Origin: Nitrospirota bacterium
GTDB lineage: Bacteria; Nitrospirota_A; Leptospirillia; Leptospirillales; Leptospirillaceae
Reading direction: 5' to 3'
Assembly (NCBI GenBank): GCA_021838765.1
Contig: JAKCCY010000039.1
Span: 1 to 21,677, forward strand
DNA: 21,677 nt
Numbering within the stretch: the stretch's first letter is position 1; every line of letters starts with the position of its first letter. Made by a program: the position numbers and the translations under genes. A model generated the notes under the pieces. That model did no database searches, was not told the DNA's origin, and worked only from the letters and a program-made list of their open reading frames with translations. Shown piece by piece: positions 15,155 to 21,677 of the stretch.

Positions 15155-16141
15155 CTACACCTCCAGGATGAAATGGGAAAGAAAGGCGATCACGGCCAGA
15201 AGGTATGCCGCGGCTAAAAACTCGGGGGCCCGGAAAAGCCGGAGTTTGGCAAGCGTTGATTCCAGAATGGCCAGCAATGTCCCCAGGATGAAAAGCTTGA
15301 GGACGAGAAAAGCAAATCCGGACAACAATCCTCCGAAGGATGACTCATGGGAGATACCCCACGGGAGGAAGAACGAAATAAGGATGGAGAAATAGAGCAG
15401 AAGCTTGATGGAGCTTCCCCATTCCATCAGTGCGAGATGCCTTCCGGAGTATTCGAGGAGCATCGCCTCATGGATCATGGTGAGTTCAAGGTGTGTCGAA
15501 GGATTGTCGATGGGCAATCGTGAGTTTTCGGCCAGAATAATCAGGAAGAAGGACGTTGTCGCAAACACGAGGCTGGGATAGAGGGTAAAATGGCGCCCTC
15601 CAAGTGTTTCGGCAATGGTGGAAAGTGAGGTGGACCTCGAGATCAGGGATGCCGTAAAAAGGACCATCATCGTCGCGGGTTCGGCAAGAAAGGCGATCAT
15701 CATCTCACGTCGGGCCCCCATGTCGCCGAAGGGGGTTCCGATATCCATCGCGGAAAGCGCCATGAAAATGCGCGCCAGGGAAAAAATGCCGACAAGGGCG
15801 ATTGCATCGGCTGCCGGTCCGAAGGGAAGGTCGGTTGTCACAGCGGGAACAAGAGCCGCTGCCAGGCCCATCGAGCCAAAAACGATATAGGGGGTGATCC
15901 GGAAAAGAGGTGATGCCCCGGTGGCAAGGACGACTTCTTTTCTCAGTAATTTCAGCAGGTCCCGATACGGCTGGAGGATCCCGGCCGGTCGACGGCTTTG
16001 GAGACAGGAGCGGCACAGATTGACCCACCCGAGAAAAATGGGTGCAAAAAAGATGACAGAAGCTGTCTGGAAGAGCTCCCCGAGTCCTTTGAAGAGAAGG
16101 TCCGCAATCCACTGGTGCGGGACAGTGCTGGTCTGTGTCAT
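15155..16141 (-). CDS. hyfC: Hydrogenase-4-like membrane subunit C (NuoH-like)
   Basis: A 328-residue NuoH/HycD/EchB-type subunit that anchors the soluble arm to the membrane arm. Conserved stretches are LQPYRDLLKLLRKE (cytoplasmic loop contacting the large subunit), GTPFGDMGARREMMIAFLAEP (Glu146, Glu154), and AENSRLPIDNPSTHLELTMI followed by HEAMLLEYSGRHLALMEW (Glu219, Glu225, Glu230), the acidic funnel linking electron transfer to ion pumping. About eight membrane helices are visible. Its ATG overlaps the hyfB TGA (ATGA), and hyfE begins immediately after its TAG. The conserved acidic chain suggests the coupling path is intact. Confidence 0.93.
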   Translation of the reverse strand: MTQTSTVPHQWIADLLFKGLGELFQTASVIFFAPIFLGWVNLCRSCLQSRRPAGILQPYRDLLKLLRKEVVLATGASPLFRITPYIVFGSMGLAAALVPAVTTDLPFGPAADAIALVGIFSLARIFMALSAMDIGTPFGDMGARREMMIAFLAEPATMMVLFTASLISRSTSLSTIAETLGGRHFTLYPSLVFATTSFFLIILAENSRLPIDNPSTHLELTMIHEAMLLEYSGRHLALMEWGSSIKLLLYFSILISFFLPWGISHESSFGGLLSGFAFLVLKLFILGTLLAILESTLAKLRLFRAPEFLAAAYLLAVIAFLSHFILEV

Positions 16142-18177
16142 GGGGATTTGACCAGAAAAAGAAGAAACAGGAGCGTCAGAAAACTGTAGGTCAGGTAGAC
16201 GGAAATCTTTCCGGTCTGGAGCTTTCCGGCAAGAGCGGACATTTTTTCCACGATTTTCTGGATCGGCCTGTAGAACAAAAACCAGCTCTGGTCATCGATT
16301 TCTACAAAAAAGATCGGCTTTTCATCGGTTGGCAGAGGAAGATGTCTTGTCATCTTGTAGACCGGAGAAAAGAAATGTCGGATGGGCTGAGAAAAAGAGT
16401 CGGCGGTATCCTGCATCCGGGATGTTCTTGCGGGGTAGCCACAGTTCCATGATGCCGATGTGCGCGTTTTTCTGCGGAATAAAATCCGGATCACCAAAAA
16501 CGTCAGAAGGGTGGTTACGACGATCACGGCAAGAAAGACAATCGGACTGTAGCTTGCCCGTCTTGCAGACTGGGGAACGAGCCAGAGCCATCCGGCGCCG
16601 TTTGCGTTTTTTCCAAGCCCGCCGCCGGTCAGGGAGATTGTAATGGTCTCAAGATATCGGACCACGATTGTCGGAAGACAGCCCAACAAAAGACATCCCG
16701 AAGCCAGCCAGAGCATCCCAAGTCTTTCAGGAATCGTTGACTCATGGCGTTTGGGCATCGGCGCCGTTCTGGGAACGCCCAGGAATCCAATCCCGTAAAC
16801 CTTCACAAAACACATTGCCGTCAGGGCGCTGACCAAGGCGAGTCCTGCGGCCGAGAGGGCGACCATGCTCCGTATCCCTCCTGTCTCAAGAAGAGGCACC
16901 GATAAGGCTGTCTGGAAGGTCAGCCACTCCGAGACAAATCCATTGAGCGGAGGAATGGCCGAGATGGAAAGAATGGCGACCAGATAGAGGATTGCGGTCT
17001 GGGGCATGGACCGGATGAGCCCACCCATCCGGTTCAGATTGGTCTCCCCCGATGCGTGGAGGATGGATCCTGCTCCCAAAAAGAGAAGCCCCTTGAAGAC
17101 AGCGTGGTTGAGGCTGTGATAAAGGGCTGCAATCAGGCCGAGGGCTCCGGGAACGGGGTGTCCTGTTCCGAAAAAAATGATGGAGAGACCCAGCCCCATG
17201 ACAATGATCCCGATGTTGTCGATGGACGAATAGGCGAGAAGTCGTTTCAGATCGTTTTGGGTGAGGGCAAAAAGGATTCCGAAAAGGGCCGTGAACAACC
17301 CGACTGCAAGAACGACCATCCCCCATTTCCATGACAGGAAGTGGATCCCGATCAGGTCGAACCAGACTCTGACCATTCCGTAGATGGCAACTTTGAGCAT
17401 GACTCCGCTAAGCAGTGCTGAAATAGGGGACGGAGCGACAGGATGGGCTTCGGGGAGCCAGATGTGAAGGGGAAGGATGCCAGCTTTTGCGCCGAACCCG
17501 AAAAAAGCGAGAAAAAAGGCCATCGTCAGGGCAAGCGACGAATGCTGCCCCTTTTCCATCTGCTCGAACGCATATCCGGAAAAATCCTGAAGCCCTCCTC
17601 CGGAAGAGAGAATGCCAAATGACAGGAAAAGAGCGAGCGTTCCAATGTGGGCCAGGAGAAGGTAAAGAAATCCGGCCTGGCGGACGACATCCTTTTCGTG
17701 GTCGGAAACGACGAGGAAGTAGGATGTCATGGCCATGGATTCCCATGAAAGAAGAAAGAGATAGGAGTCGGAAGACAGAAGCACCAGTGTCATCGATATC
17801 AGGAAGAGATGATACTGGAAGAGCAGAAAGCCGATCTCCTTACCATGGTGATCGTCTTTGAAATACCCTGATGAGAAAATGGAGATTCCCAACGAGACGA
17901 ATCCGATGATCAGAAGAAAGAAGGAGGAAAGGGCATCCTGACGAAGATGAAAGGGGAGCCCCGGAAGTCCCAGGGGAATGGTCTTCGCCTGGGGAGATCC
18001 GTCAAGTCCCAAAAATCCGGACATCGTCAACAGGATGCTTCCGGCTGTTCCGGGGAGAAACATCCGGCAGAGATGAAATCCGTGGATGCGGGAGAGGAAA
18101 AGCGACAGGATGGCCAGGACAAACCAGAAAGAAATGGCCAAAAGAGAGAGGTCCAATGGAGAAAATGAGAAAATCAT
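16138..18177 (-). CDS. hyfB: Hydrogenase-4-like antiporter subunit B (NuoL-like)
   Basis: First gene of the operon: a 679-residue polytopic antiporter-like subunit, close to the usual length of HyfB. Key features are Glu146 in LSWESMAMTSYFLV, Lys231 in GAKAGILPLHIWLPEAHPVA, SALLSGVMLKVAIYGMVR, KRLLAYSSIDNIGIIVMGLG and HSLNHAVFKGLLFLGAGS. The C-terminal helix ends with YSFLTLLFLLFLVKSP. The frame stays open to 18393, but the ATG at 18177 (MIFSFSPLDLSLL) gives the family length, and the upstream codons encode a polar AT-rich segment overlapping the candidate promoter and leader. Its TGA overlaps the hyfC ATG. The ribosome-binding site is weak. Confidence 0.9.
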   Translation of the reverse strand: MIFSFSPLDLSLLAISFWFVLAILSLFLSRIHGFHLCRMFLPGTAGSILLTMSGFLGLDGSPQAKTIPLGLPGLPFHLRQDALSSFFLLIIGFVSLGISIFSSGYFKDDHHGKEIGFLLFQYHLFLISMTLVLLSSDSYLFLLSWESMAMTSYFLVVSDHEKDVVRQAGFLYLLLAHIGTLALFLSFGILSSGGGLQDFSGYAFEQMEKGQHSSLALTMAFFLAFFGFGAKAGILPLHIWLPEAHPVAPSPISALLSGVMLKVAIYGMVRVWFDLIGIHFLSWKWGMVVLAVGLFTALFGILFALTQNDLKRLLAYSSIDNIGIIVMGLGLSIIFFGTGHPVPGALGLIAALYHSLNHAVFKGLLFLGAGSILHASGETNLNRMGGLIRSMPQTAILYLVAILSISAIPPLNGFVSEWLTFQTALSVPLLETGGIRSMVALSAAGLALVSALTAMCFVKVYGIGFLGVPRTAPMPKRHESTIPERLGMLWLASGCLLLGCLPTIVVRYLETITISLTGGGLGKNANGAGWLWLVPQSARRASYSPIVFLAVIVVTTLLTFLVIRILFRRKTRTSASWNCGYPARTSRMQDTADSFSQPIRHFFSPVYKMTRHLPLPTDEKPIFFVEIDDQSWFLFYRPIQKIVEKMSALAGKLQTGKISVYLTYSFLTLLFLLFLVKSP

Positions 18178-18190
18178 CCAGCTCAATCCC

Positions 18191-18278
18191 TGGACAAGAA
18201 CACAATCGTATCTTTTGTGTCTGTCCAATAAAAAAAACATTTTCTGTCCAGAAATCCATTGTTTATTTTTCATGGACA
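18191..18278 (-). promoter_or_regulatory. Structured leader of the hyf operon with four TGGACA half-sites
   Basis: TGGACA or its complement TGTCCA occurs at 18191-18196, 18222-18227, 18245-18250 and 18273-18278. In the transcript the two nearer hyfB form a strong stem-loop, extended by ACACAA/TTGTGT (18200-18205 with 18215-18220). The other two can pair with each other, or in alternative combinations. The stem ends about 14 nt before the hyfB ATG, so it could limit translation. It could equally be a protein operator. It matches no riboswitch class I know. Confidence 0.4.
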
Positions 18279-18279
18279 A

Positions 18280-18293
18280 CAGGCGGTCGCCTG
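18280..18293 (-). promoter_or_regulatory. Small GC hairpin in the hyf leader
   Basis: CAGGC/GCCTG closes a four-base GACC loop (minus strand), just upstream of the TGGACA repeats. No T tract follows, so it is not a terminator. Confidence 0.3.
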
Positions 18294-18318
18294 ATTCTAG
18301 GCTCACATGCTTTCGTTG

Positions 18319-18347
18319 ATTATGATCCTTTTTAAGCGGTTCTTCAA
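18319..18347 (-). promoter_or_regulatory. Candidate sigma70 promoter of the hyf operon
   Basis: On the minus strand TTGAAG (18347-18342) and CATAAT (18324-18319) are spaced by 17 nt; they match consensus at four and five of six positions. Transcription would start near 18312, leaving a leader of about 135 nt before the hyfB ATG. Confidence 0.45.
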
Positions 18348-18487
18348 TCCGGTGTTCGGTTTGTTTTGTTGTTTTTGATCGTTTTTTTAACAAAATTCGA
18401 AAAAATGAATGGCCTGGTTGCGCCTGGGATGTCGGAGTCCCGGGGGCGTGAAACTCCGGAAATGGTGCATGCTAAAATTTTCGAGTT

Positions 18488-18496
18488 TGATATACT
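18488..18496 (+). promoter_or_regulatory. Candidate extended -10 promoter for the thioredoxin-like gene
   Basis: TGA followed by TATACT forms an extended -10 element in an AT-rich patch; no good -35 lies upstream. The leader would be about 160 nt. No gene is seen between here and 18663. Confidence 0.35.
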
Positions 18497-18662
18497 GGGC
18501 TATGGGGATTGATCTTCCCTTTCAGCTTGGGGGTGGCGCCGGAAACAGCCACAGAATCTGTGTCTGGTTCTTTTCGGGCGATGTTTCAGGATGTCTGGCC
18601 GGTGTGTTTCCTTCCATTTTCCGGATATGGCCTGATGGGAACAGGGGATCAAGGGGGGTCCG

Positions 18663-19694
18663 TTGGGTGTGAAAAAAGCCAGTGTACTGGCGATTGTCTT
18701 TCTCCTCTTTTTCTGGGGGACCATGGGGCCTGATTTTTCCCGTGTTTCCTTCGCTTCGGATCTTCCGTCCTTTTCCGGTGCGACGGGATGGATCAACAGC
18801 CCTCCCCTGAATGATGCCTCCCTTCGGGGAAAAGTGGTCCTGATCGATTTTTGGGAGTATACCTGCGTCAACTGCGTCCGGACCTTTCCGGTCCTCAGGC
18901 GCTGGTACCGGACGTACGGGCCGGAAGGGCTGGTCATGATCGGTATTCATACGCCCGAGTTTTCCTTTGCAAAAAAGGAAAACAATGTGGCCCGCGCTGT
19001 CAGAAAGTACCGTCTGGACTATCCCGTTGCCATCGACAGTGACAGGAGGCTCTGGGACCGATTTCACAACCACTACTGGCCGGCACAGTATCTCTTCGAC
19101 CGGAACGGAAAGCTGATTTTTCATACAATCGGTGAAGGCGATGACGAGAGGATGGAGGCCGCTATCCGCCAGGCTATCGGTGCAGGAACGGAGAAGGTCC
19201 AAAGTTCTTCCCCGCCGGAATTTCCTGAATCCATGACTCCCGAGCTTTATGCCGGCACCGGACGTCAGGCTCTTTCCCCTCCTCCGGGTTTTGTTCCCGG
19301 GAAGCCGTATACCTACCCGGATGGTCCGGTTGTCTCCGACAACATCAATCTTTCCGGGCCCTGGATCTCAACGGAAGAGTTTATTCGGCCGGTCGTTTCC
19401 GGTCATCCCAGATTGACCCTTCCTTATCACGCCTCCGGCGTCAGATGCGTTCTCCGCCGCGAAACAGGGACAAAACCCGTAAGGATCTTTGTCTTTCAGG
19501 ACGGAAAACCCCTTCCGAAGGGAATCTCCGGTGAGGATATCCGTTATGACCGGAAAGGGGATTCCTATCTTCTGCTCCGGGCACCCCGGATGTATACCCT
19601 GGTTTCCCACCAGAGTTTTGGTGGTCATACCCTGACGCTGGTACCGGCAGGTTCGGCGGTCAGGATTTATTCCTTTACCTTTGACCCTTCCTGA
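18663..19694 (+). CDS. Exported thioredoxin-like protein with DipZ-type C-terminal domain
   Basis: A 343-residue protein with an N-terminal signal or anchor helix (ASVLAIVFLLFFWGTM, ending near ASDL at ~32), so it acts in the periplasm. Residues ~45-185 are a TlpA/DipZ-like thioredoxin fold with the CVNC active site (Cys68, Cys71) in FWEYTCVNCVRTFP and the cis-proline segment YWPAQYLFDRNG. Residues ~225-343 resemble the carbohydrate-binding-like C-terminal domain of DipZ proteins (SHQSFGGHTLTLVP). The DsbD-like membrane part of DipZ is absent. TTG at 18663 follows AAGGGGGG by 4 nt; GTG at 18669 is an alternative. Likely roles are thiol reduction or disulfide handling of envelope proteins such as c-type cytochromes (inference). 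Confidence 0.85.
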   Translation: MGVKKASVLAIVFLLFFWGTMGPDFSRVSFASDLPSFSGATGWINSPPLNDASLRGKVVLIDFWEYTCVNCVRTFPVLRRWYRTYGPEGLVMIGIHTPEFSFAKKENNVARAVRKYRLDYPVAIDSDRRLWDRFHNHYWPAQYLFDRNGKLIFHTIGEGDDERMEAAIRQAIGAGTEKVQSSSPPEFPESMTPELYAGTGRQALSPPPGFVPGKPYTYPDGPVVSDNINLSGPWISTEEFIRPVVSGHPRLTLPYHASGVRCVLRRETGTKPVRIFVFQDGKPLPKGISGEDIRYDRKGDSYLLLRAPRMYTLVSHQSFGGHTLTLVPAGSAVRIYSFTFDPS

Positions 19695-19707
19695 TTGAAG
19701 GAGAGTG

Positions 19708-20583
19708 ATGAACGAAAAAGGGTATCGCCTGCTGAAGGTGGACGTTCCTTCCGGAGAAGCCCAGAGTGTTGCGGACTGGCTGGTCAAGAAAACCAAGCTT
19801 CCTGTCCTTGAGCAGGAAGTGTCGGGAATCGTCCGCCTGACGGCCTCTCTTGAGCGTCTTGACGGTCTTGAGTCTCTTCTGGTCCGGGAGTCGGTCAAAT
19901 CCATGGGAGCGATCGAGGCAACCGATGAGATCCTTCCGGGAGAAGACTGGGAGGCGTTGTGGAAAAGCCAGGGATTCCAGAGGTTTATGGTCAATCACTG
20001 GCTTTCGGTCATTCCCGAATGGGATCTGGCACCAAAACCGGCGACTCCTTTCATAAGGATCCATCCGCATCTGGCCTTTGGAACCGGACTTCACGAAACG
20101 ACAGGGAAGTGCCTCTCCCTTCTGGTGGATCACTATCCCAGGGTTCCTGCTGAAGGTGGGAGGGTTCTGGACTTTGGGTCGGGTACGGGGATTCTTGGGA
20201 TCGCGGCACTTGTTCTCGGGCATGGGGATTTTCTGGTTGCCGTCGACAATGATCCCCTTGCGGTTGAGGCCACATCGGAAAACATCATGCTGAACGGTCT
20301 GACCGGGTTTTCCAGAACGGGAGTGTCGCCCGATACTCCGTCGGAGGGTGCCTTCTTTGGAAATGACGGGATGTTCCGTCTGATCATCGCGAATGTGACC
20401 GGTGGTGTGCTTCTCCACTGGATTTCGTTCCTGTGGGATCTTCTCGAGCCGGGAGGAGCGATGGTCCTGTCCGGTATCTCGACGCGCGAGCGGAAGAGTG
20501 TCGAGGAGATTCTTCCGGCCCCCAGATCTTTTCACAAGGCACGAAAGTTCCATACATTCTGGCTTAGAAAGGCCGACTTTTGA
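19708..20583 (+). CDS. prmA: Ribosomal protein L11 methyltransferase (PrmA-like)
   Basis: SAM-dependent methyltransferase expected to methylate ribosomal protein L11; cytoplasmic. It has 291 residues, the usual size. An N-terminal L11-recognition domain (about 1-75) precedes a Rossmann methyltransferase domain with LAFGTGLHETT (SAM/substrate loop), motif I VLDFGSGTGILGIAA, the acidic end of strand 2 VAVDNDPLAVEA and motif IV IIANVTGGVL. The last differs from the usual NILA, so a divergent PrmA or related methyltransferase is possible. ATG at 19708 with AAGGAG 4 nt upstream was preferred to the GTG at 19705. It starts 13 nt after the thioredoxin-like gene and its TGA overlaps the pyrF start. 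Confidence 0.85.
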   Translation: MNEKGYRLLKVDVPSGEAQSVADWLVKKTKLPVLEQEVSGIVRLTASLERLDGLESLLVRESVKSMGAIEATDEILPGEDWEALWKSQGFQRFMVNHWLSVIPEWDLAPKPATPFIRIHPHLAFGTGLHETTGKCLSLLVDHYPRVPAEGGRVLDFGSGTGILGIAALVLGHGDFLVAVDNDPLAVEATSENIMLNGLTGFSRTGVSPDTPSEGAFFGNDGMFRLIIANVTGGVLLHWISFLWDLLEPGGAMVLSGISTRERKSVEEILPAPRSFHKARKFHTFWLRKADF

Positions 20584-21344
20584 TTCAGGACAAGCCAATC
20601 TTCCATTCTTCGCCTGCTGTGGACCATTTGAGACGATCGCTCAGGAACAGGATCTGTCTGGCCCTTGATGAGCCGGATATTGTCCGTGCCCGGTCGCTTC
20701 TCGGGGCGATCGGGGAAAGGATCGGCATGGTGAAGGTGGGGCCGGTCCTTTTCATGAGGGAGGGGATGAGACTCCTGGATGAGATTTCCGACAGGGGCAT
20801 TCCTCTCTTTCTGGACCTGAAGTGGCACGATATTCCCAATACCGTTTTTGGTGCGATATCTGGTCTTTCTCTTCCGACGCTCAGTCTGCTGACGGTTCAT
20901 GCCCAGGGCGGGGAGGCAATGATTCGCGCGGCAAGGGAGGCCTCCGAGAATCTTTCCGGTGTTTCTCCCCTGGTTTTGGCGGTGACGCTGTTGACCCATC
21001 TGGATTCCCGCGAGCTGGATCTTTTGGGGATTCCCGACCGACAGGAGAAAGTTCTTGAACTCGGCGGCCTGGCTCTTGCTTCCGGTGCCCATGGGCTTGT
21101 CATGGCTCCTGGCGACCTTTTGTCCGCCAGAGGGCGTTTTGGTCCGGCCCCCTATCTGGTGACTCCCGGTATCCGGTGGGAGGGGGGAGCGACATCCGGC
21201 CCAAAAGGCAGAAAGGATGACCAGGTGTTGGCGGGAAGTCCCAAAGATGCACTTCTTGGCGGGTCGGACCTTCTGGTCATCGGCCGTCCTTTTTTGAACA
21301 GTCCTGACCCCAAAAGGCTGCTTTCAGATCTTCTTGGGCTCTAG
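20580..21344 (+). CDS. pyrF: Orotidine 5'-phosphate decarboxylase
   Basis: Decarboxylates OMP to UMP, the last step of de novo pyrimidine synthesis; cytoplasmic TIM-barrel dimer. The 254-residue product carries ICLALDEPD (Asp30), Lys52 in VKVGP, the catalytic array LDLKWHDIPNTV (Asp79, Lys81, Asp84), VTPGIRWEGG and the phosphate-binding VIGRPFLNS. The TTG start overlaps the prmA TGA (TTGA) with AAAGG about 8 nt upstream, so translation is probably coupled; this start makes it slightly longer than the typical 230-245. Its TAG stop is part of the CTAG that flanks the inserted element, so the C-terminus is unaltered by the insertion. Confidence 0.94.
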   Translation: MIQDKPIFHSSPAVDHLRRSLRNRICLALDEPDIVRARSLLGAIGERIGMVKVGPVLFMREGMRLLDEISDRGIPLFLDLKWHDIPNTVFGAISGLSLPTLSLLTVHAQGGEAMIRAAREASENLSGVSPLVLAVTLLTHLDSRELDLLGIPDRQEKVLELGGLALASGAHGLVMAPGDLLSARGRFGPAPYLVTPGIRWEGGATSGPKGRKDDQVLAGSPKDALLGGSDLLVIGRPFLNSPDPKRLLSDLLGL

Positions 21345-21518
21345 GAGGCTGGGAAATAAGTCAAAATTTCTGATGGCGGTGGAGATAAAATTCTGTTTTT
21401 ATGTTGTTTTCACAGGATGAGTGGGGTTGTATTATCCATTTTCCTTTAAACAAGTTGACAAGGTGGGGAATTATTTTAAAGTGAGTCGGTTTTTGAGACT
21501 TATTTCCCAGACTCCTAG
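21341..21518. mobile_element. MITE-like non-coding element flanked by CTAG
   Basis: A 170-bp core (21345-21514) is bounded by imperfect terminal inverted repeats. The left end reads GAGGCTGGGAAATAAGTC then AAAA, and the right end, reversed, GAGTCTGGGAAATAAGTC then TCAAAA. They agree over 18 bases with one mismatch, then share AAAA after a 2-nt shift. CTAG stands directly outside both ends, as expected for a 4-bp target duplication; CTAG/YTAR targets are known for IS5-family elements. The interior is AT-rich and has no ORF, so it would need a transposase elsewhere. It separates the convergent pyrF and tsaD genes and may act as a bidirectional terminator through its ends. Confidence 0.75.
21455..21482 (+). 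promoter_or_regulatory. Possible promoter inside the MITE-like element
   Basis: TTGACA (perfect -35) is followed after 16 nt by TAAAGT, four of six for a -10. It points out of the right end, antisense to tsaD. Weak support only. Confidence 0.25.
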
Positions 21519-21677
21519 AGGGATGGGTCCCATCTGGCCTGAACAGAAATGTCCCGATAGGGGAACGGCGTAAAGATCCCCTGCTTTATGGAATCAAGAC
21601 CGATCAGTGCGATGGATAGCGCATTGTCTCCACAAAGCCTGGGAGGAGCCATCAGGAGGTTTATTCCTTTTTTCTGG
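21515..21677 (-). CDS. tsaD: tRNA N6-adenosine threonylcarbamoyltransferase, C-terminal end (5' part outside window)
   Basis: The minus-strand frame from the window edge to TAG at 21517-21515 encodes the last 54 residues of a TsaD/Kae1 protein: GINLLMAPPRLCGDNALSIA, then LIGLDSIKQG and a tail with VQARWDPSL. The PPxLCxDNAxxIA segment is the C-terminal hallmark of TsaD (usually CTDNAAMIA), in which the Asp binds the catalytic metal. TsaD transfers threonylcarbamoyl to A37 of ANN-decoding tRNAs. The Thr of the motif is Gly here. It faces pyrF; their stop codons use the same CTAG palindrome, now duplicated around the inserted element. Confidence 0.85.
   Translation of the reverse strand, partial: QKKGINLLMAPPRLCGDNALSIALIGLDSIKQGIFTPFPYRDISVQARWDPSL

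Noticed and set aside
18178..18393. 72-residue N-terminal extension of hyfB
   Set aside because: The frame is open, but it is polar, AT-rich and overlaps the candidate promoter and leader hairpins; the ATG at 18177 gives the normal HyfB length.
1..21677. tRNA, rRNA or CRISPR array
   Set aside because: No cloverleaf, rRNA-like or regularly spaced repeat sequence was seen by eye.

Overview
The window is about 21.7 kb of compact, moderately GC-rich bacterial chromosome. It most resembles an acidophilic, iron-oxidising Leptospirillum (Nitrospirota). The main pointers are a form IV RuBisCO-like protein of the kind first seen in acid-mine Leptospirillum, a six-subunit hydrogenase-4-like membrane complex, and DUF2905, EAL and thioredoxin genes in ordinary housekeeping surroundings. 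The genus is an inference; no rRNA, tRNA or CRISPR array is visible.

Bases 1-4578 (+) are a biosynthetic run: the 3' part of leuA, then leuB, asd, nadA and a small DUF2905 membrane protein. Gaps are short or negative from leuB onward (20 nt, then 8-nt overlaps). The run feeds leucine, the aspartate family and NAD. It converges on a minus-strand hypothetical gene (about 4543-5031), preceded by a decayed Fic/Doc fragment (5071-5280).

Bases 5458-8019 (+) hold a VOC-fold protein, formyltetrahydrofolate deformylase (purU) and the RuBisCO-like protein. An EamA-type permease (8026-8988, -) converges on the latter. A gene-poor stretch (about 8989-9567) contains a doubtful small ORF and a good sigma70-type promoter in front of an EAL phosphodiesterase fused to a zinc-binding CZB-like domain (9568-10980, +).

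Bases 10977-18177 (-) are one tightly packed operon in the order hyfB-hyfC-hyfE-hyfF-hyfG-hyfI. Every subunit resembles group 4 hydrogenase / complex I parts, but the large subunit lacks all four NiFe-binding cysteines and no ferredoxin-like (HyfH/NuoI) subunit is present. This is best read as an energy-converting-hydrogenase-related (Ehr) complex, not a hydrogenase. It has a candidate promoter and a structured leader with four copies of a 6-bp half-site.

Bases 18663-21344 (+) carry an exported thioredoxin-like protein with a DipZ-like C-terminal domain, a PrmA-like methyltransferase and pyrF. The window ends with the C-terminus of tsaD on the minus strand. Between pyrF and tsaD lies a 170-bp non-coding, MITE-like element with imperfect terminal inverted repeats, flanked by CTAG. 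That palindrome supplied the stop codon of both convergent genes, and its duplication left both stops intact.
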